Below are positions 38,101 through 47,987 of a stretch of DNA of 64,000 nt, one piece after another (the first letter of the stretch is position 1; every line of letters starts with the position of its first letter). Under the pieces are notes generated by a model. It did not search any database. It was not told the origin of the DNA and was given only the letters and a program-made list of their open reading frames with translations. Source of the stretch: Heterobilharzia americana (Eukaryota > Platyhelminthes > Trematoda > Strigeidida > Schistosomatidae). Position numbers and translations under genes: made by a program. Location: assembly GCA_944470555.2 (NCBI GenBank), contig OX104130.1, positions 71,305,160-71,369,159 of the forward strand, in the 5' to 3' direction.

Positions 38101-41100
38101 AGACAGTTTATAATGTTCATAATATATTTCTTCGGTATTAGTTTGCTCTAATTACTAGGTAACCTGTGGCGACTGATGTTTATTATAGTTTGCTACCCAC
38201 ACTAATCACGTTTGCAATCAAATTAACAATGATGATTTGTGATTGCCGAATTCCTGTTGATACAGAAGTCTTCTGTTATACGGCTGCTTATATCATCTGT
38301 TGTACCAGCAACATGTCTAAATATCAACCAACACGTACGCATACTACGCCGTCGATCACTGTCTTAATTTAGGACCTAAGAATATCTATTGTAAGTGAGA
38401 ATCAGATGTTTTGTGATATATTCATTCAGAGTATGGCTCATATACATGGAAACCATTGGTTACGAATTGTCGTGGTCAAAGATAGGCTGTCGCATAGGAG
38501 AGCAGATATATTGACACAGTTGCCTACATGTGTCAGTTAACTTACCCCTACTATTATGTTTGCAAAGCGGCCTTAATAATCGCTGTACTGATGAACCACA
38601 TCATGTGTTAGTGTTTGTCTTTCAAATGCTCTGAGTTTCAACTATGATATTTTGAAGTTTTTAAAACCTAGTAGTTCTGTTTAGGTTTATCAGTGCAGTT
38701 CGAAGTGAACTGTTTTCACTGTCACCCTGTTTGTCCATCTAATCGTTCAGTTTAGTATTTATAGTTCTCATTTCTTTAATCTGTTCAGCTCAGTGGTCAA
38801 GCATTTTCCCTTTGTGTCCTTGGAGGCTAGGGTGACTAGAAGTATTACATATTCATCCTGGGATTTTAGGTTTTTGGTATTTAGTTCTTATGATTAGATT
38901 ATGCGAGTTATTTGGCCCTCAGTTTTGTAAACGGGAACTCTGTTGGGAAATGTGGTAAGAGAGAATCGTCACAACGAATCAGATTATTGCACTAATAGTA
39001 TGATATGAGGGAAAGAGAGAAACGTGTCTATTTCAGGTTTCTATCTTTGCCCTGATGAAATAGATTCAGCTTTCGACCATTGTTCCAAACTCATCTCCGT
39101 GTACAAAGATTAGGGCTATTGAATGGTTTTAATAAACCTCAGATATTAGCCTAGGGTCAGCCTATTGTATCCATATAGTTCGTGTTATCGGTTGAAAGTT
39201 TCAGCATCATCATCATCATCATTATCAACATAGGACCAGGCATTACTGCGTAACGGTCCGAGTTGCCACACCTCATATCAGCACATCAAGTAAAAAGGTA
39301 GTGAGGCGAAGGATGAAGATAAGTGAATGCAGTCAAAAGAAATATAAAGTACGAAAAGAAAAGAAAGAGGAGTGACAAAATGGTGGGACTCGGTATAGCG
39401 TTGTTAAGATGAGGATAATGTATGTATACATCTGCGCCACTGACTTCGGTTCTGAGCCATATCACCTAGGGTCTCCAACCACTGGTTTCTCTTGTCCCGT
39501 GGACCCCAACCACCTAGTCTGCATCGTCCTACATGGCTTAAACCAACAGTCAGAGACTTCATACATTGGTGCCATGTTTTAGTCTGGCCACCTCGGGCCT
39601 TTTTCCAGGCTGGACCCACCTCAGCCAACATTGTGTGACGAGGCAATCGGTGACTAGGCATACGTAGTACGTGTCCCAACCATCTCAGTCGGGACACGTA
39701 CTTTTAGGGATCAGTCCTATAGTACGTATCACCAGGACGTCAAACAAAGTTTCAGCACCTGAAAGAAACAATGTACTCTTCACGGATCAGTTTCTCATGC
39801 CTTTTGTACAGCCTGCGATATAAAGTAGTGGCCAATACCGGTGGGGAACTGGTATCCCGATGAATATCACATACGTTAAGTGGGTTTTTTCAAAGATGGG
39901 TTCACCAAGGACTTCGTTTCAGAGTGATGAAATGCAGTCTACCAAACATTCCCGAACAGTGTACTCAGTTCCCTGACTACATCTTCATTATTAAAAAAAG
40001 CGCAATGTTTATTGATAAAGGAGTATTTAAATTCAAATGGGTGTTTTCTTTTGGATTGATGAATTTACTACTTGTCCTCCTGTATTTCAATTGTGCATTG
40101 AGTGGATTGGTTTAGTGTGTTATTATAGGAGTGAATTTGTGTTGTATGTAGATAGGCTATTTATTCGAAGTCTGAATGTACTTCGGAACGTTGTGCAGTA
40201 TGTAACGAGCCACACCTATTGTGTGAGGGTTAGTATCACTACCTGGCTGCCCAAACCTTTTTAGGTGGAGTGGTGTTCGAACCCATAACTCATTGTTTGA
40301 AAGTCATCGGCCTGAACCAATGAACCATAGCTCCATAAGGGCACTTAGTTTGTACTACAGGATTAAGGGTCGTTATGACCAGTTATCTATAGACAAAATC
40401 AGTCATCACAATTTTCTTCACACGAAATATGATTTTAAAAAACATAATCGACCCTGCTGTTTCAAAACTTGGTATTTTATTTGCACACACTTGTCTACTC
40501 TTTGTTGAACAGTGTCAAGACTTTCTTACCTCAGTTACTATCTTCATGTTCTCTAAATTTATGCCAGTTTTAATGAGCGGAGAACGAAACTTTCTTGACA
40601 GACAGGGTTTTGTTTTGAACTATGTTCCTCATCATTTGAATATTATTGATCGTTAACTAAGTTTTTATTTTTCTCCAGGCTGTCTTTATTGAAAACGTCG
40701 TTTGTTATGTCTAAGATATTAAAAATAAGCAACATTTTTCCTTGTGTTTGGTCACGAAATAAGAACTCATTTGAAGGCTACTAGACTTAGCTTCCAGTTA
40801 GAAACAATCAACTCTTCTTGAATTATCTGGTCATCTATTTTATTTTCAAATTTGGTGAGCGATTATACTGTCATTTAAAGTTCACATAAGAGAAGGTAGG
40901 CCTTAAAGGTTGATGTTTCGCACAGTTCATTGCATTTAGTTTCGTACACGTAGTAGTAGTAGTAGTAGTAGGTTGTTCAGTTTTCTTTTATCATATGGGT
41001 GTGCGAAGAAAATAAATCCTATCACATATGTTGTTAAAATCCAAGTGTATCTTTTAAATTCAAGTTTTAGCTTTAAGTTTTATCTTTTAATTAATCAAGC

Positions 41101-44100
41101 GTTTTGTTACTTGGAAACATCTTTCATGCTCTTCTGCATTCTTTTCTATTCTAACCAGCCTGAATGGAAAGAATTGGTTTTTGATATTGATTTAACTGAC
41201 TATGATGAAGTCCGATATTGTTGTGGTGAACAAAGTACATCCGGATCTTCTATTTGTCCTCGGTGTTGGCCACTTGCACGCTGTGCAGTTCTTTGTATTG
41301 ATCGGGCTCTAAGAGAAGATTTTGGTTTTCAGCACTTATTATGGGTCTATTCTGGTCGTCGTGGAGTACATTGCTGGGTGTGTGATGATTCTGCTCGGCA
41401 TTTGGATCAAACCTCACGCATGGCAATTGTGGAATATTTGACTCTGGTTCGAGGTGGTAATGCTAGAAAAGTAATTTTATTGTTTGGGATTTTGTTATGT
41501 ATGAACTTTGATTCCTGATTATCTAGGTTTTTGGCTAAGCATAAGAAGGCTAATTGTTTGGTATTCTGAAAGCTTAGAGGTTCATTCTTAGCAACCCGAC
41601 GGTGAAATGTCTAAGGAAAAACTTAACTGGGAGGTTACCAAACAATTATCAAACTTGGATTTCTTACACAACTTTATCAACTAACAATTCTCACTTCAAC
41701 AAGTTAGAAAAATATTTGCCTGCCACTTTGCAAATTCATTTTCGAAATGATTGTTCTTTACAAGAAGTTGAGGTGTAGTTCGTTAACTTTTATACTCCAC
41801 TTCCAAGTATTGTCCTGGTTTCAAACCCAGCTGCACCCGTTGCACAATCTAGGTCACCGGGTTGTATCATTAGTTGTCACACAAATATGACTCACTGCTC
41901 ATTACATCTGCACCATTTCTGTGAGTTACATAACTGTTTCTCCCTTCTTGGTAGTCGTATCGTGTTTGAAATAAACAAATCAAAAACTACGAGGCATTTT
42001 ATATGGCTTTGTAATATATGTTTACACGAAATATTTTGGCTCCGGTTATATTCCGTGCAAAACTCCTGCATTATTGTTGACAAAGTAAATGGATACTAGG
42101 TTTATGGTGTTTTTATTTCGATCTTTGATCCATTGATGAAGCAATATTGCGTGCGATTGAAATTTTAACTAGACCATTTTTGTGTCGGCTACAAATTTGA
42201 AGACTCGGGTTAGGTTACCGACAGTTAAGATTTATTACCTTGTAAATCATTTTTCACTCAACCATTGGCTGTATCTATTAAAGTGAGAAAAGGTTTTTAG
42301 AGCGAAATCAGCCATTAGTTAAGAAACTAACAAATGAGGTTGTTATAGTATAACTTAAACTATACCCTCAAAGGATTATTGCACACGAACAATTGTGTTT
42401 TAATTTGCTTTTATATTTATTTTTCCTTTCCTTCCTCTTTGAATATTCACTTGCGAAGAATGACTGTCTATTTGTATTATTGTTTAAATCCGAACTATTC
42501 TCTAGGAAACCTAATACATAGTGGCTAGTATTATTTTATTACTAAAAAATCTATTTACCTAAGATTATTCAACTGCCTTCTCAGCGTGATAGACCAATTC
42601 ACTAATGATCGGTTTAGTCCAACTACCGAAAGGATAATTTTTGTCAGTGTTATCAATATTTTGTATTCTTAGTCTACGGTTGATGGCTATAGTGGCTAAT
42701 AATATCAATTCTTGTCGTCTTCCATCGTGACTGTTAGTCGTCATAACAGCTGATAGCGATAACATGTAGATCGGTATTTCCGTTCATAAATGAAGGCGAC
42801 AGTTATTCTCTAGCAGTTTAGTATTCCTTAAAGTCGATTTTTGTTCTGAATGTATTCTGTTCATAGAAATCATAAACAGGAGTTCTCGAGTCACTTTTCA
42901 TATTGAGTAATTAATCACCTTTGGTTTCGTTTAGTTGCTGCAGAATTTCGCTTTGTTTTGTATATCTGATTATGCATTAGTGTATGTTTCCCCATACATA
43001 GGGTTTTTATTTCTGATTCGATTACAATAAGCAATAGTTTTAAAAAAACGAAAACAAATTGTAAATGAACATTCTATGTTCGACCTTATTTTTAATTAGC
43101 CTCTACTTACTGCTGGTAACTATTCAAAGTCGCACGATTCACAGTCATCTGGAAGTATTGAACCTCTGCTTCACCCCTGCGTAGATGCAGCTTGTAATAT
43201 CTTGATGCCTCGATTTACTACCTACTGTAGTACAATAAATGGTCAAAATCTGTTCGGGAACCAAAAGCGATTACTTAAGCTACTATCATTTTTACCTGTT
43301 GAACTAAAAGATTTTCGTGAACGCCTTTCTAGTGAATGGTCAAATGATATTCAAGATGATAAAGGGGAAATTTCTACAAAAAGATGGAATACGTTGAAGA
43401 AGTTTTTAAAAGAAAATGGTCGTACAAATGTTTTGAAAGAGGTAGTCTTAAATTATACTTATCCAAGGTTGGACGTTAATGTATCCACAGGTAAAGTTAA
43501 CCTTCGAATTATAGAATATATCTTTGAGTTGATTACTAATTTTTCTAAATGTTGGTTTTATGTAGATATAATCTTTTGGTATATTGTGTGACTCATATTC
43601 TTTTAAATACTTAATTCACACTGTCCCTGAGGTGTTGTTTAATTGACTGGTTAGCCGAATAAGTTAATGCAATGTATTTTATTGTATGATGTCTAACACG
43701 TGATATCCAGTTATGTTTGCAGACCATATCAGTGTCGTGTTTGTTTTCTGTAGAAAATTCCATAATGTGTGGATATTTGTGCAATATAAGTTTAGATGGT
43801 GTGAGATCTACTTTAAAAACGAGATATACAGCGAAGAGGACTCTTTCACTGAATTTACTCTCAAGCTGTACATTCGTATATATATGTATACATTTAAAGA
43901 CTGTATAATCCATGAGGAAGATTTAACTTAAATAATGGGAGGTTGAAATAATAATAATGGTTATAATAATAATATTGCTAGTTGGTGAACTAAAGGGTGA
44001 ATAATGGCAAAAAGGGTTACGTAAGGCTTTTAAATCGTTTACAAGGTGCATATAGATTAAAAAGGGGTAAAAACGTGGTAGAATTAATAAACAGTCAAAG

Positions 44101-47100
44101 GATTAGGTAATATGAATGAGACAAGTTAATTGGAATACATTGAAAATGTTTTCTTAAAAAGTTGCAATTATTAGAAAGATCAAATGAAATAACACTGAAA
44201 ATAATGAAATATAAAAATAAAATGATAATGACGACATAAGAGTACAAAGATTAATCTGACAAAAAAAGGGGGGGCGGGTTGCAAAAAACAAAAGGGAATG
44301 GGTCAAACCAAGACCAAAATAAGTTAAGGCCAAGGTAGAGACAAAGCCTGCACACACTTCTTTTGCACACAAAGGTCAGGCTTCACTTCATGGATAGCCA
44401 AGGTCTCTGCTGTTTTTAGAAGCTTAAGACTGAGGGAACATGAGGTGTTTAAGCGAATTTGATAGACAACCTTAAAATCATTGTTTGGGTTAGTTGAATG
44501 GTTGGAATCGATTAGATGTTCAAGGATAGAACTTCTGATGCATTTCCTTTCACTCTTATAAAACCAGGCCGTAATGTGTTCTCATATACGTGTTGACAGC
44601 AATCTGGCTACGGCCAATGTACCTTGCTCCACGGGAACAGTACATACAACAAGGCTTGTCCGTGTATTTGGGAGTGTCACATTTTACATTCCAGCTGGTA
44701 TGTGTGTGATGCATTTATCCTTGAGTACGATAAAATGAGTCAGTAAACATAAGTCTGTAAATCCTTTCATTATGCGTGGAGTTGTAGAAGCTTCCAGACT
44801 TGTTTTTCTTATCTTCTATAAAGATAAAAGTGACTGGGTTGAACGAATAAAAATATAAGGCAGCCCTTTTGTTTTGGAAGTAGAACTATGACATTCTGGT
44901 AATGTATGATTCCATGTTAGTTATTTTTTGTTGTTGTTGAGTATTTCATATGATTCAGCTGTATTATTTAAAAAAAGCTGTTTCATTGCATGAATTCCTT
45001 AGTAAAATGTCCTATTCTAAGTAATCCTGGAACTCTATGAAAGTGACGTGGAAGGAAATCGGCATAACCGTGTTACGAAGGAAGAAGAATCAAGACAAGG
45101 TATGGATCTCAACGGAAACATGGAAGCTGATAGAGCAGGGAGAAGATGGTGAAGCAGTGCAGTGCAGTGCAGTGCAGGGATGAACGACGAAAAGAGGGAC
45201 TGAACACAACCTATAAAACACTATACTGAACAAAGAAGTGAAGAAGAGTGCGCCCAAAGACAGAAGACACTTCTACGACACATTGGCAAGTAAAGCAGAA
45301 CAGGCTGTAGGCCGGTAAGAGAGACCTAACAACACTATATCAAATAACCAGGTCACTATCTGGGAGGGAAGAGATCAACGCAGATGAAACCAATGAAAGA
45401 TAGTGAAGGAACCTCAGTCAACTCGAAAGAGGAGAAACCAAAGAAACGATGGGCTGACCACTTCAAAACACTTTTGAATCGACCACTATCACCTTCAACT
45501 CGTCCAGAAATACCACGAGCAGTCGCAAAATTATCGGTGAACACAAAGCCTCTGACGAAAGTAGGAGTGAAGTCCTGAACGCCATAAAGTCACTGAAAGC
45601 CGGCAAAGCAGCAGGACTAAATGGGATTCTTTCAGAAGCACTGAAAACTGACGCACAGACAACAGCAGACATGCTCACACCACACCACTAGTGCAGAAGG
45701 TTTGCAAAGAAGGAAAGGTACCTATCCGTTGAAGAGAAGAAGGGCTATCTTGTCAAACTCCCAAAGAAGGGCAACCTAATTCTTTGCAAGAACTGGCAGG
45801 GAATCATGCTCCTGTCCACTCAAAGCAAAATATTAAGCCGCATCACCCTGGAGAGACTAAAAATGCTCTGGATTCAAAATTACAACCGGAGCAGGCTGGC
45901 TGGCTGGCTGGCTTCAGGAAAAACAAATCATGTGCGGATCGAATCGCAACGCTACGCTATGTATCATCATATAACAGAGCATGGAATGCCAGTCAACTGG
46001 AGCTTTACCTCAACTTCGTCGAGCTTGCAAAGACCTTCGATCGAGACGTCGACCGAGAAGTAATTTGGCAACTGCTTTGACACTACAGTTTTAGTGTCAC
46101 AAACCTTTATTAACCTCATTCAACAGCTATATGCCATATGATGCTGCATGCCGAGTGATTGACAATGGAAAGCTCAGTGATGCGTTTGAAGTGAGGACAG
46201 GAGTAAAACAAGGTTGCCACCTACTATCACTGATGATCTTCCTGATTGTGGTCGACTGGATCATGCAACAAACTGTGAAGAGTGAGAAGAGGGGCATACA
46301 ATGGACTGATGAAGAAACCCTAGAAGATTTGGATCTCGCCTGTGATGATTTATGCCTGTCACACAAACTCGAAGATCTACGGGTGAAAACTAACAAGTTG
46401 GCAGAAGAGGCAGGGCAGCGAAGATGGGACTTTCTTCAGGTGAACGTAGAAAAGACAGAGGTGATGAAGACACTCAACCAACAACAACAAGAGGCACCAA
46501 TCACCATCGACGGGAGAAATCTAAAGGAAGTAGTCTCTTCCACCTACCTACTACCTAGGCAGCATCGTTTCAACTACAGGCGGCACAGGCACAGATGAGG
46601 ATATCAAAGCCAGGATCAGAACAGCAAGCAAGACAGGCCTTCCTTCACTAATCTTAAATCAGTGTGGAGATCAACTGCATTGCAGTCGGCATAAAGAGTG
46701 AACAAGATCCGGATTTCTAACACTAATTCAGTCAACTCAGTGCTTCTATATAGTTAAGGGACTTTGCGGGTTACGAAAAGCATTTCCAACAAACCGCATA
46801 CATACATCAACAGCTGCCGCCTACGCTTGATACTGATACTGGAGATCAGATGACCAGAAAGAACAAGCAACAAGGAAGTCACTCTGTCAACGAACTAACT
46901 AAGAACCTCTCGCCCAACAAATATGCAGAAGAAAGTGGAGATGGATTAGACATTACGTGCCAGGCCAGGCTCTCGGGTGGAACTCAAAGGGAAACGACGA
47001 GTTGGTGTCCGAGGGTGACATGGAGGGGATCGTGTGAGGAAGAAATGAAAGTTTCTGGGCAGCCGTGGAGGGAGGTTGACAAGATTGCTACTGAAGCCCT

Positions 47101-47718
47101 ATGTTCCACTAGGAACCCAAGGGATAAAAAAATAAATTAAAAATTACTGTTCGTTTGTTCGCATATTTTTGGATAAGTCACTTCTCTAGTTTGTTGCATT
47201 GAAAATTAACCTTTTATGTAAAAGCTTTAGGATTTAGCAGGTGTGGTCTTGTATAGCTGCGCGTTATGTAAATCATCAGTTGTTTCTGTAGTTCGTTATT
47301 TCTCAGGTTTTATTCAAAAGTAATTTAATCAATTTCGCCACTGTCTTTTTTAGGTATAAACCATTTACTGAAAAGTCCTTTTTGTGTACATCCAAAAACG
47401 GGTCACATTTGTGTCCCATTCGATCCACAGGATGTCGACAAACTTGATCCATTTAATGTACCGACGTTAAATGAACTAGTGGAACAGTTATCTTCTAGTT
47501 CAATCGTTGAAAAGGATTCTGGCAGTAATAATAAGGATGATGAGAATGTTGTATCAAGTGATAAATATCTGCTGGCGTTTAAGAATACTTCTTTAAGACC
47601 TGCTATAGAATATTTTGAAGCTTTTGTAAATCGTATTTCACAAGCTGAACGTTTATGTAATAAAACTGACAATTCTGAAGATAATTCAGGTGTACTCGCT
47701 GCTATTCCTGTATTCTAA
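32024..47718 (+). CDS. PRIM1: DNA primase small (catalytic) subunit, five coding exons
   Basis: Catalytic subunit of the nuclear DNA polymerase alpha-primase complex, which makes the RNA primers for replication. Exons: 32024-32128, 32156-32338, 41159-41470, 43100-43490 and 47354-47718. They sum to 1356 nt, 451 residues, against about 420 in human. All introns begin GT and end AG, and phases match (0, 0, 0, 1). Motifs: [11 protein letters not shown] (about 10-20); REFSFTL (39-45); metal-binding VFDID with D105 and D107; zinc ligands C117, C118, C129 and C132; nucleotide-binding SGRRGVHCW (161-169); PRLDVNV with the third catalytic Asp at D325; [10 protein letters not shown] (338-347). The C-terminus is Ser/Asp-rich and longer than in human. 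Start chosen at [10 protein letters not shown] because it matches the human N-terminus in length. Exons 1-2 lie in the palindrome arm. Identification is secure; the exon 4 acceptor is the least certain boundary. Confidence 0.93.
32129..32155 (+). other. 27-nt PRIM1 intron 1
   Basis: It starts GTATGT and ends CTGCAG. Removing it joins ..[10 protein letters not shown] to LSRREFSF.., which restores the spacing between the YG and REFSF motifs seen in animal primases. Reading through gives an in-frame TGA. Very short 5' introns are a known schistosome trait. Confidence 0.8.
32156..32338 (+). CDS. PRIM1: PRIM1 exon 2 (residues 36-96)
   Basis: It encodes [20 protein letters not shown].. and [12 protein letters not shown], matching the human [25 protein letters not shown] block. 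It ends AAG with a GTGTGA donor, phase 0. Confidence 0.92.
32768..33058 (-). mobile_element. LINE 3' tail fragment in PRIM1 intron 2
   Basis: Mirror of 18010-18300. It lies antisense to PRIM1 within intron 2. Confidence 0.65.
33547..36786 (-). mobile_element. RTE (SR2-like) LINE inside PRIM1 intron 2
   Basis: Mirror of the copy at 14283-17521, with the same ORF fragments and the same LACDD palm lesion. It lies antisense to PRIM1 and makes up over a third of the 8.8-kb second intron. Confidence 0.85.
37118..37290 (+). mobile_element. tRNA-derived SINE in PRIM1 intron 2
   Basis: Mirror of 13778-13950. The box-A-like element is at about 37130 and the box-B-like element at about 37170. The body (GGTTTGGGTAGC..) is shared with the copy at 40211-40336 on the opposite strand. 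Confidence 0.55.
38911..39229. other. Unique intron sequence just outside the palindrome
   Basis: This is part of PRIM1 intron 2 and is the first DNA not shared with the left arm. No feature recognised except a CATCAT-type run at about 39207-39222 that may be the tail of the next LINE. Confidence 0.5.
39230..39697 (-). mobile_element. LINE C-terminus and 3' UTR, 5'-truncated
   Basis: The minus-strand ORF at 39404-39697 encodes [20 protein letters not shown], then [14 protein letters not shown] and [20 protein letters not shown], the conserved C-terminal tail of a common schistosome LINE. The 3' UTR runs to a short ATG/ATC repeat near 39207-39222. Its frame is open, so this copy is younger than the one at 379-2277. 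It lies in PRIM1 intron 2, antisense. Confidence 0.8.
40211..40336 (-). mobile_element. tRNA-derived SINE with good box B
   Basis: On the minus strand it begins GGAGCTATGGTTCATTGG, box-A-like, and carries GGGTTCGAACACC, a near-consensus box B, then CTCCACC as the acceptor-like end. The body matches 37118-37290. It is not a tRNA gene, since stems and anticodon arm are degraded and the body continues past the acceptor. Confidence 0.6.
40950..40971 (+). repeat. (GTA)n microsatellite
   Basis: About six GTA units in PRIM1 intron 2, 190 bp upstream of exon 3. Confidence 0.8.
41159..41470 (+). CDS. PRIM1: PRIM1 exon 3 (residues 97-200), catalytic core
   Basis: It follows a CTAACCAG acceptor and is followed by GTAATT. 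It carries [16 protein letters not shown], the CC..CPRC zinc motif, the helix [25 protein letters not shown] and [11 protein letters not shown]. This exon alone identifies the gene. It has no copy in the left arm. Confidence 0.95.
43100..43490 (+). CDS. PRIM1: PRIM1 exon 4 (residues 201-331)
   Basis: It follows a TTTAATTAG acceptor and ends ..CCACAG before GTAAAG, phase 1. It encodes a variable Ser-rich stretch, then the helical middle ([10 protein letters not shown]) and [11 protein letters not shown] with the third catalytic Asp. The exact acceptor is inferred from phase and the absence of better alternatives. Confidence 0.85.
44324..44715 (-). mobile_element. Penelope-like element, GIY-YIG C-terminus, in PRIM1 intron 4
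   Basis: On the minus strand the frame fragments read [11 protein letters not shown] (the YIG half of the nuclease motif), [31 protein letters not shown] and end LSLPWP then stop at 44324. This order (YIG-R, xxHLxxxxH, xAxAIxxxxPxLxxQK, LPW-stop) is that of the Penelope endonuclease domain. At least one frameshift breaks it. It is antisense to PRIM1. Confidence 0.75.
45062..47145 (+). mobile_element. RTE LINE fragment in PRIM1 intron 4, nearly identical to the arm copy
   Basis: It matches 15446-17525 at an offset of 29616, differing visibly only near 47050 (Ala to Val) and in the A-rich tail. It carries the same frameshifts and the same LACDD lesion. Lacking the 5' half is normal for a LINE insertion. 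I found no convincing target-site duplication, and weak similarity continues a few bases past the 3' A-rich end. Same strand as PRIM1. Confidence 0.85.
47354..47718 (+). CDS. PRIM1: PRIM1 exon 5 (residues 331-451) and stop
   Basis: It follows a CTTTTTTAG acceptor. The split Gly codon joins exon 4, giving [19 protein letters not shown]. It then has [20 protein letters not shown], an acidic and Ser-rich insert, [15 protein letters not shown] and the stop TAA at 47716-47718. The C-terminal helix corresponds to the human KVFEHFLENL region. Confidence 0.92.
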
Positions 47719-47981
47719 AGAGTTCTGTGTGTATTTTTGTGTTCTCTCTTTTTTAAAAATGAATTTAGTCTTTTTCTGTCAATCACATTTTAAATAGATT
47801 CACTTTATTTCTTCAAGGCTTATTCAAAAGTATTTATGGTCGGTATCTCTTGTTAAAATATCTTTCTGTTCAAGCTTGTTGTTTGTTTGAACCTCGCTAG
47901 TTTAGGTGTATTTGCAGTACAGAGATGAGTGATGCGTTATGACAGATCGAAGTGCTTGTTATTTAATAAGAACCGCGATTG

Positions 47982-47987
47982 AATAAA
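47982..47987 (+). promoter_or_regulatory. Candidate PRIM1 polyadenylation signal
   Basis: AATAAA lies 264 nt after the PRIM1 stop codon. It is the first canonical hexamer I noticed downstream. AT-rich DNA gives such hexamers by chance. Confidence 0.35.

Larger units (their letters stand above)
27634..38910 (+). repeat. Right arm of giant inverted repeat (11,277 bp)
   Basis: Reverse complement of 12158-23434. This arm is the one joined to the rest of PRIM1: exons 1-2 at 32024-32338 are followed, 6.6 kb later, by unique DNA beyond 38910 and then exon 3 at 41159. That makes it the more likely original copy. The outer edge is at 38910, where 'gcgagtta' gives way to unrelated sequence. Confidence 0.95.

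Noticed and set aside
40211..40336. Possible tRNA gene
   Set aside because: The box A and box B are good, but anticodon and acceptor stems do not pair well and the sequence continues into a shared SINE body.
41887..42099. Overlapping 60-70-aa ORFs on both strands in PRIM1 intron 3
   Set aside because: They lie between exons 3 and 4 whose phases join without them, and show no primase similarity.
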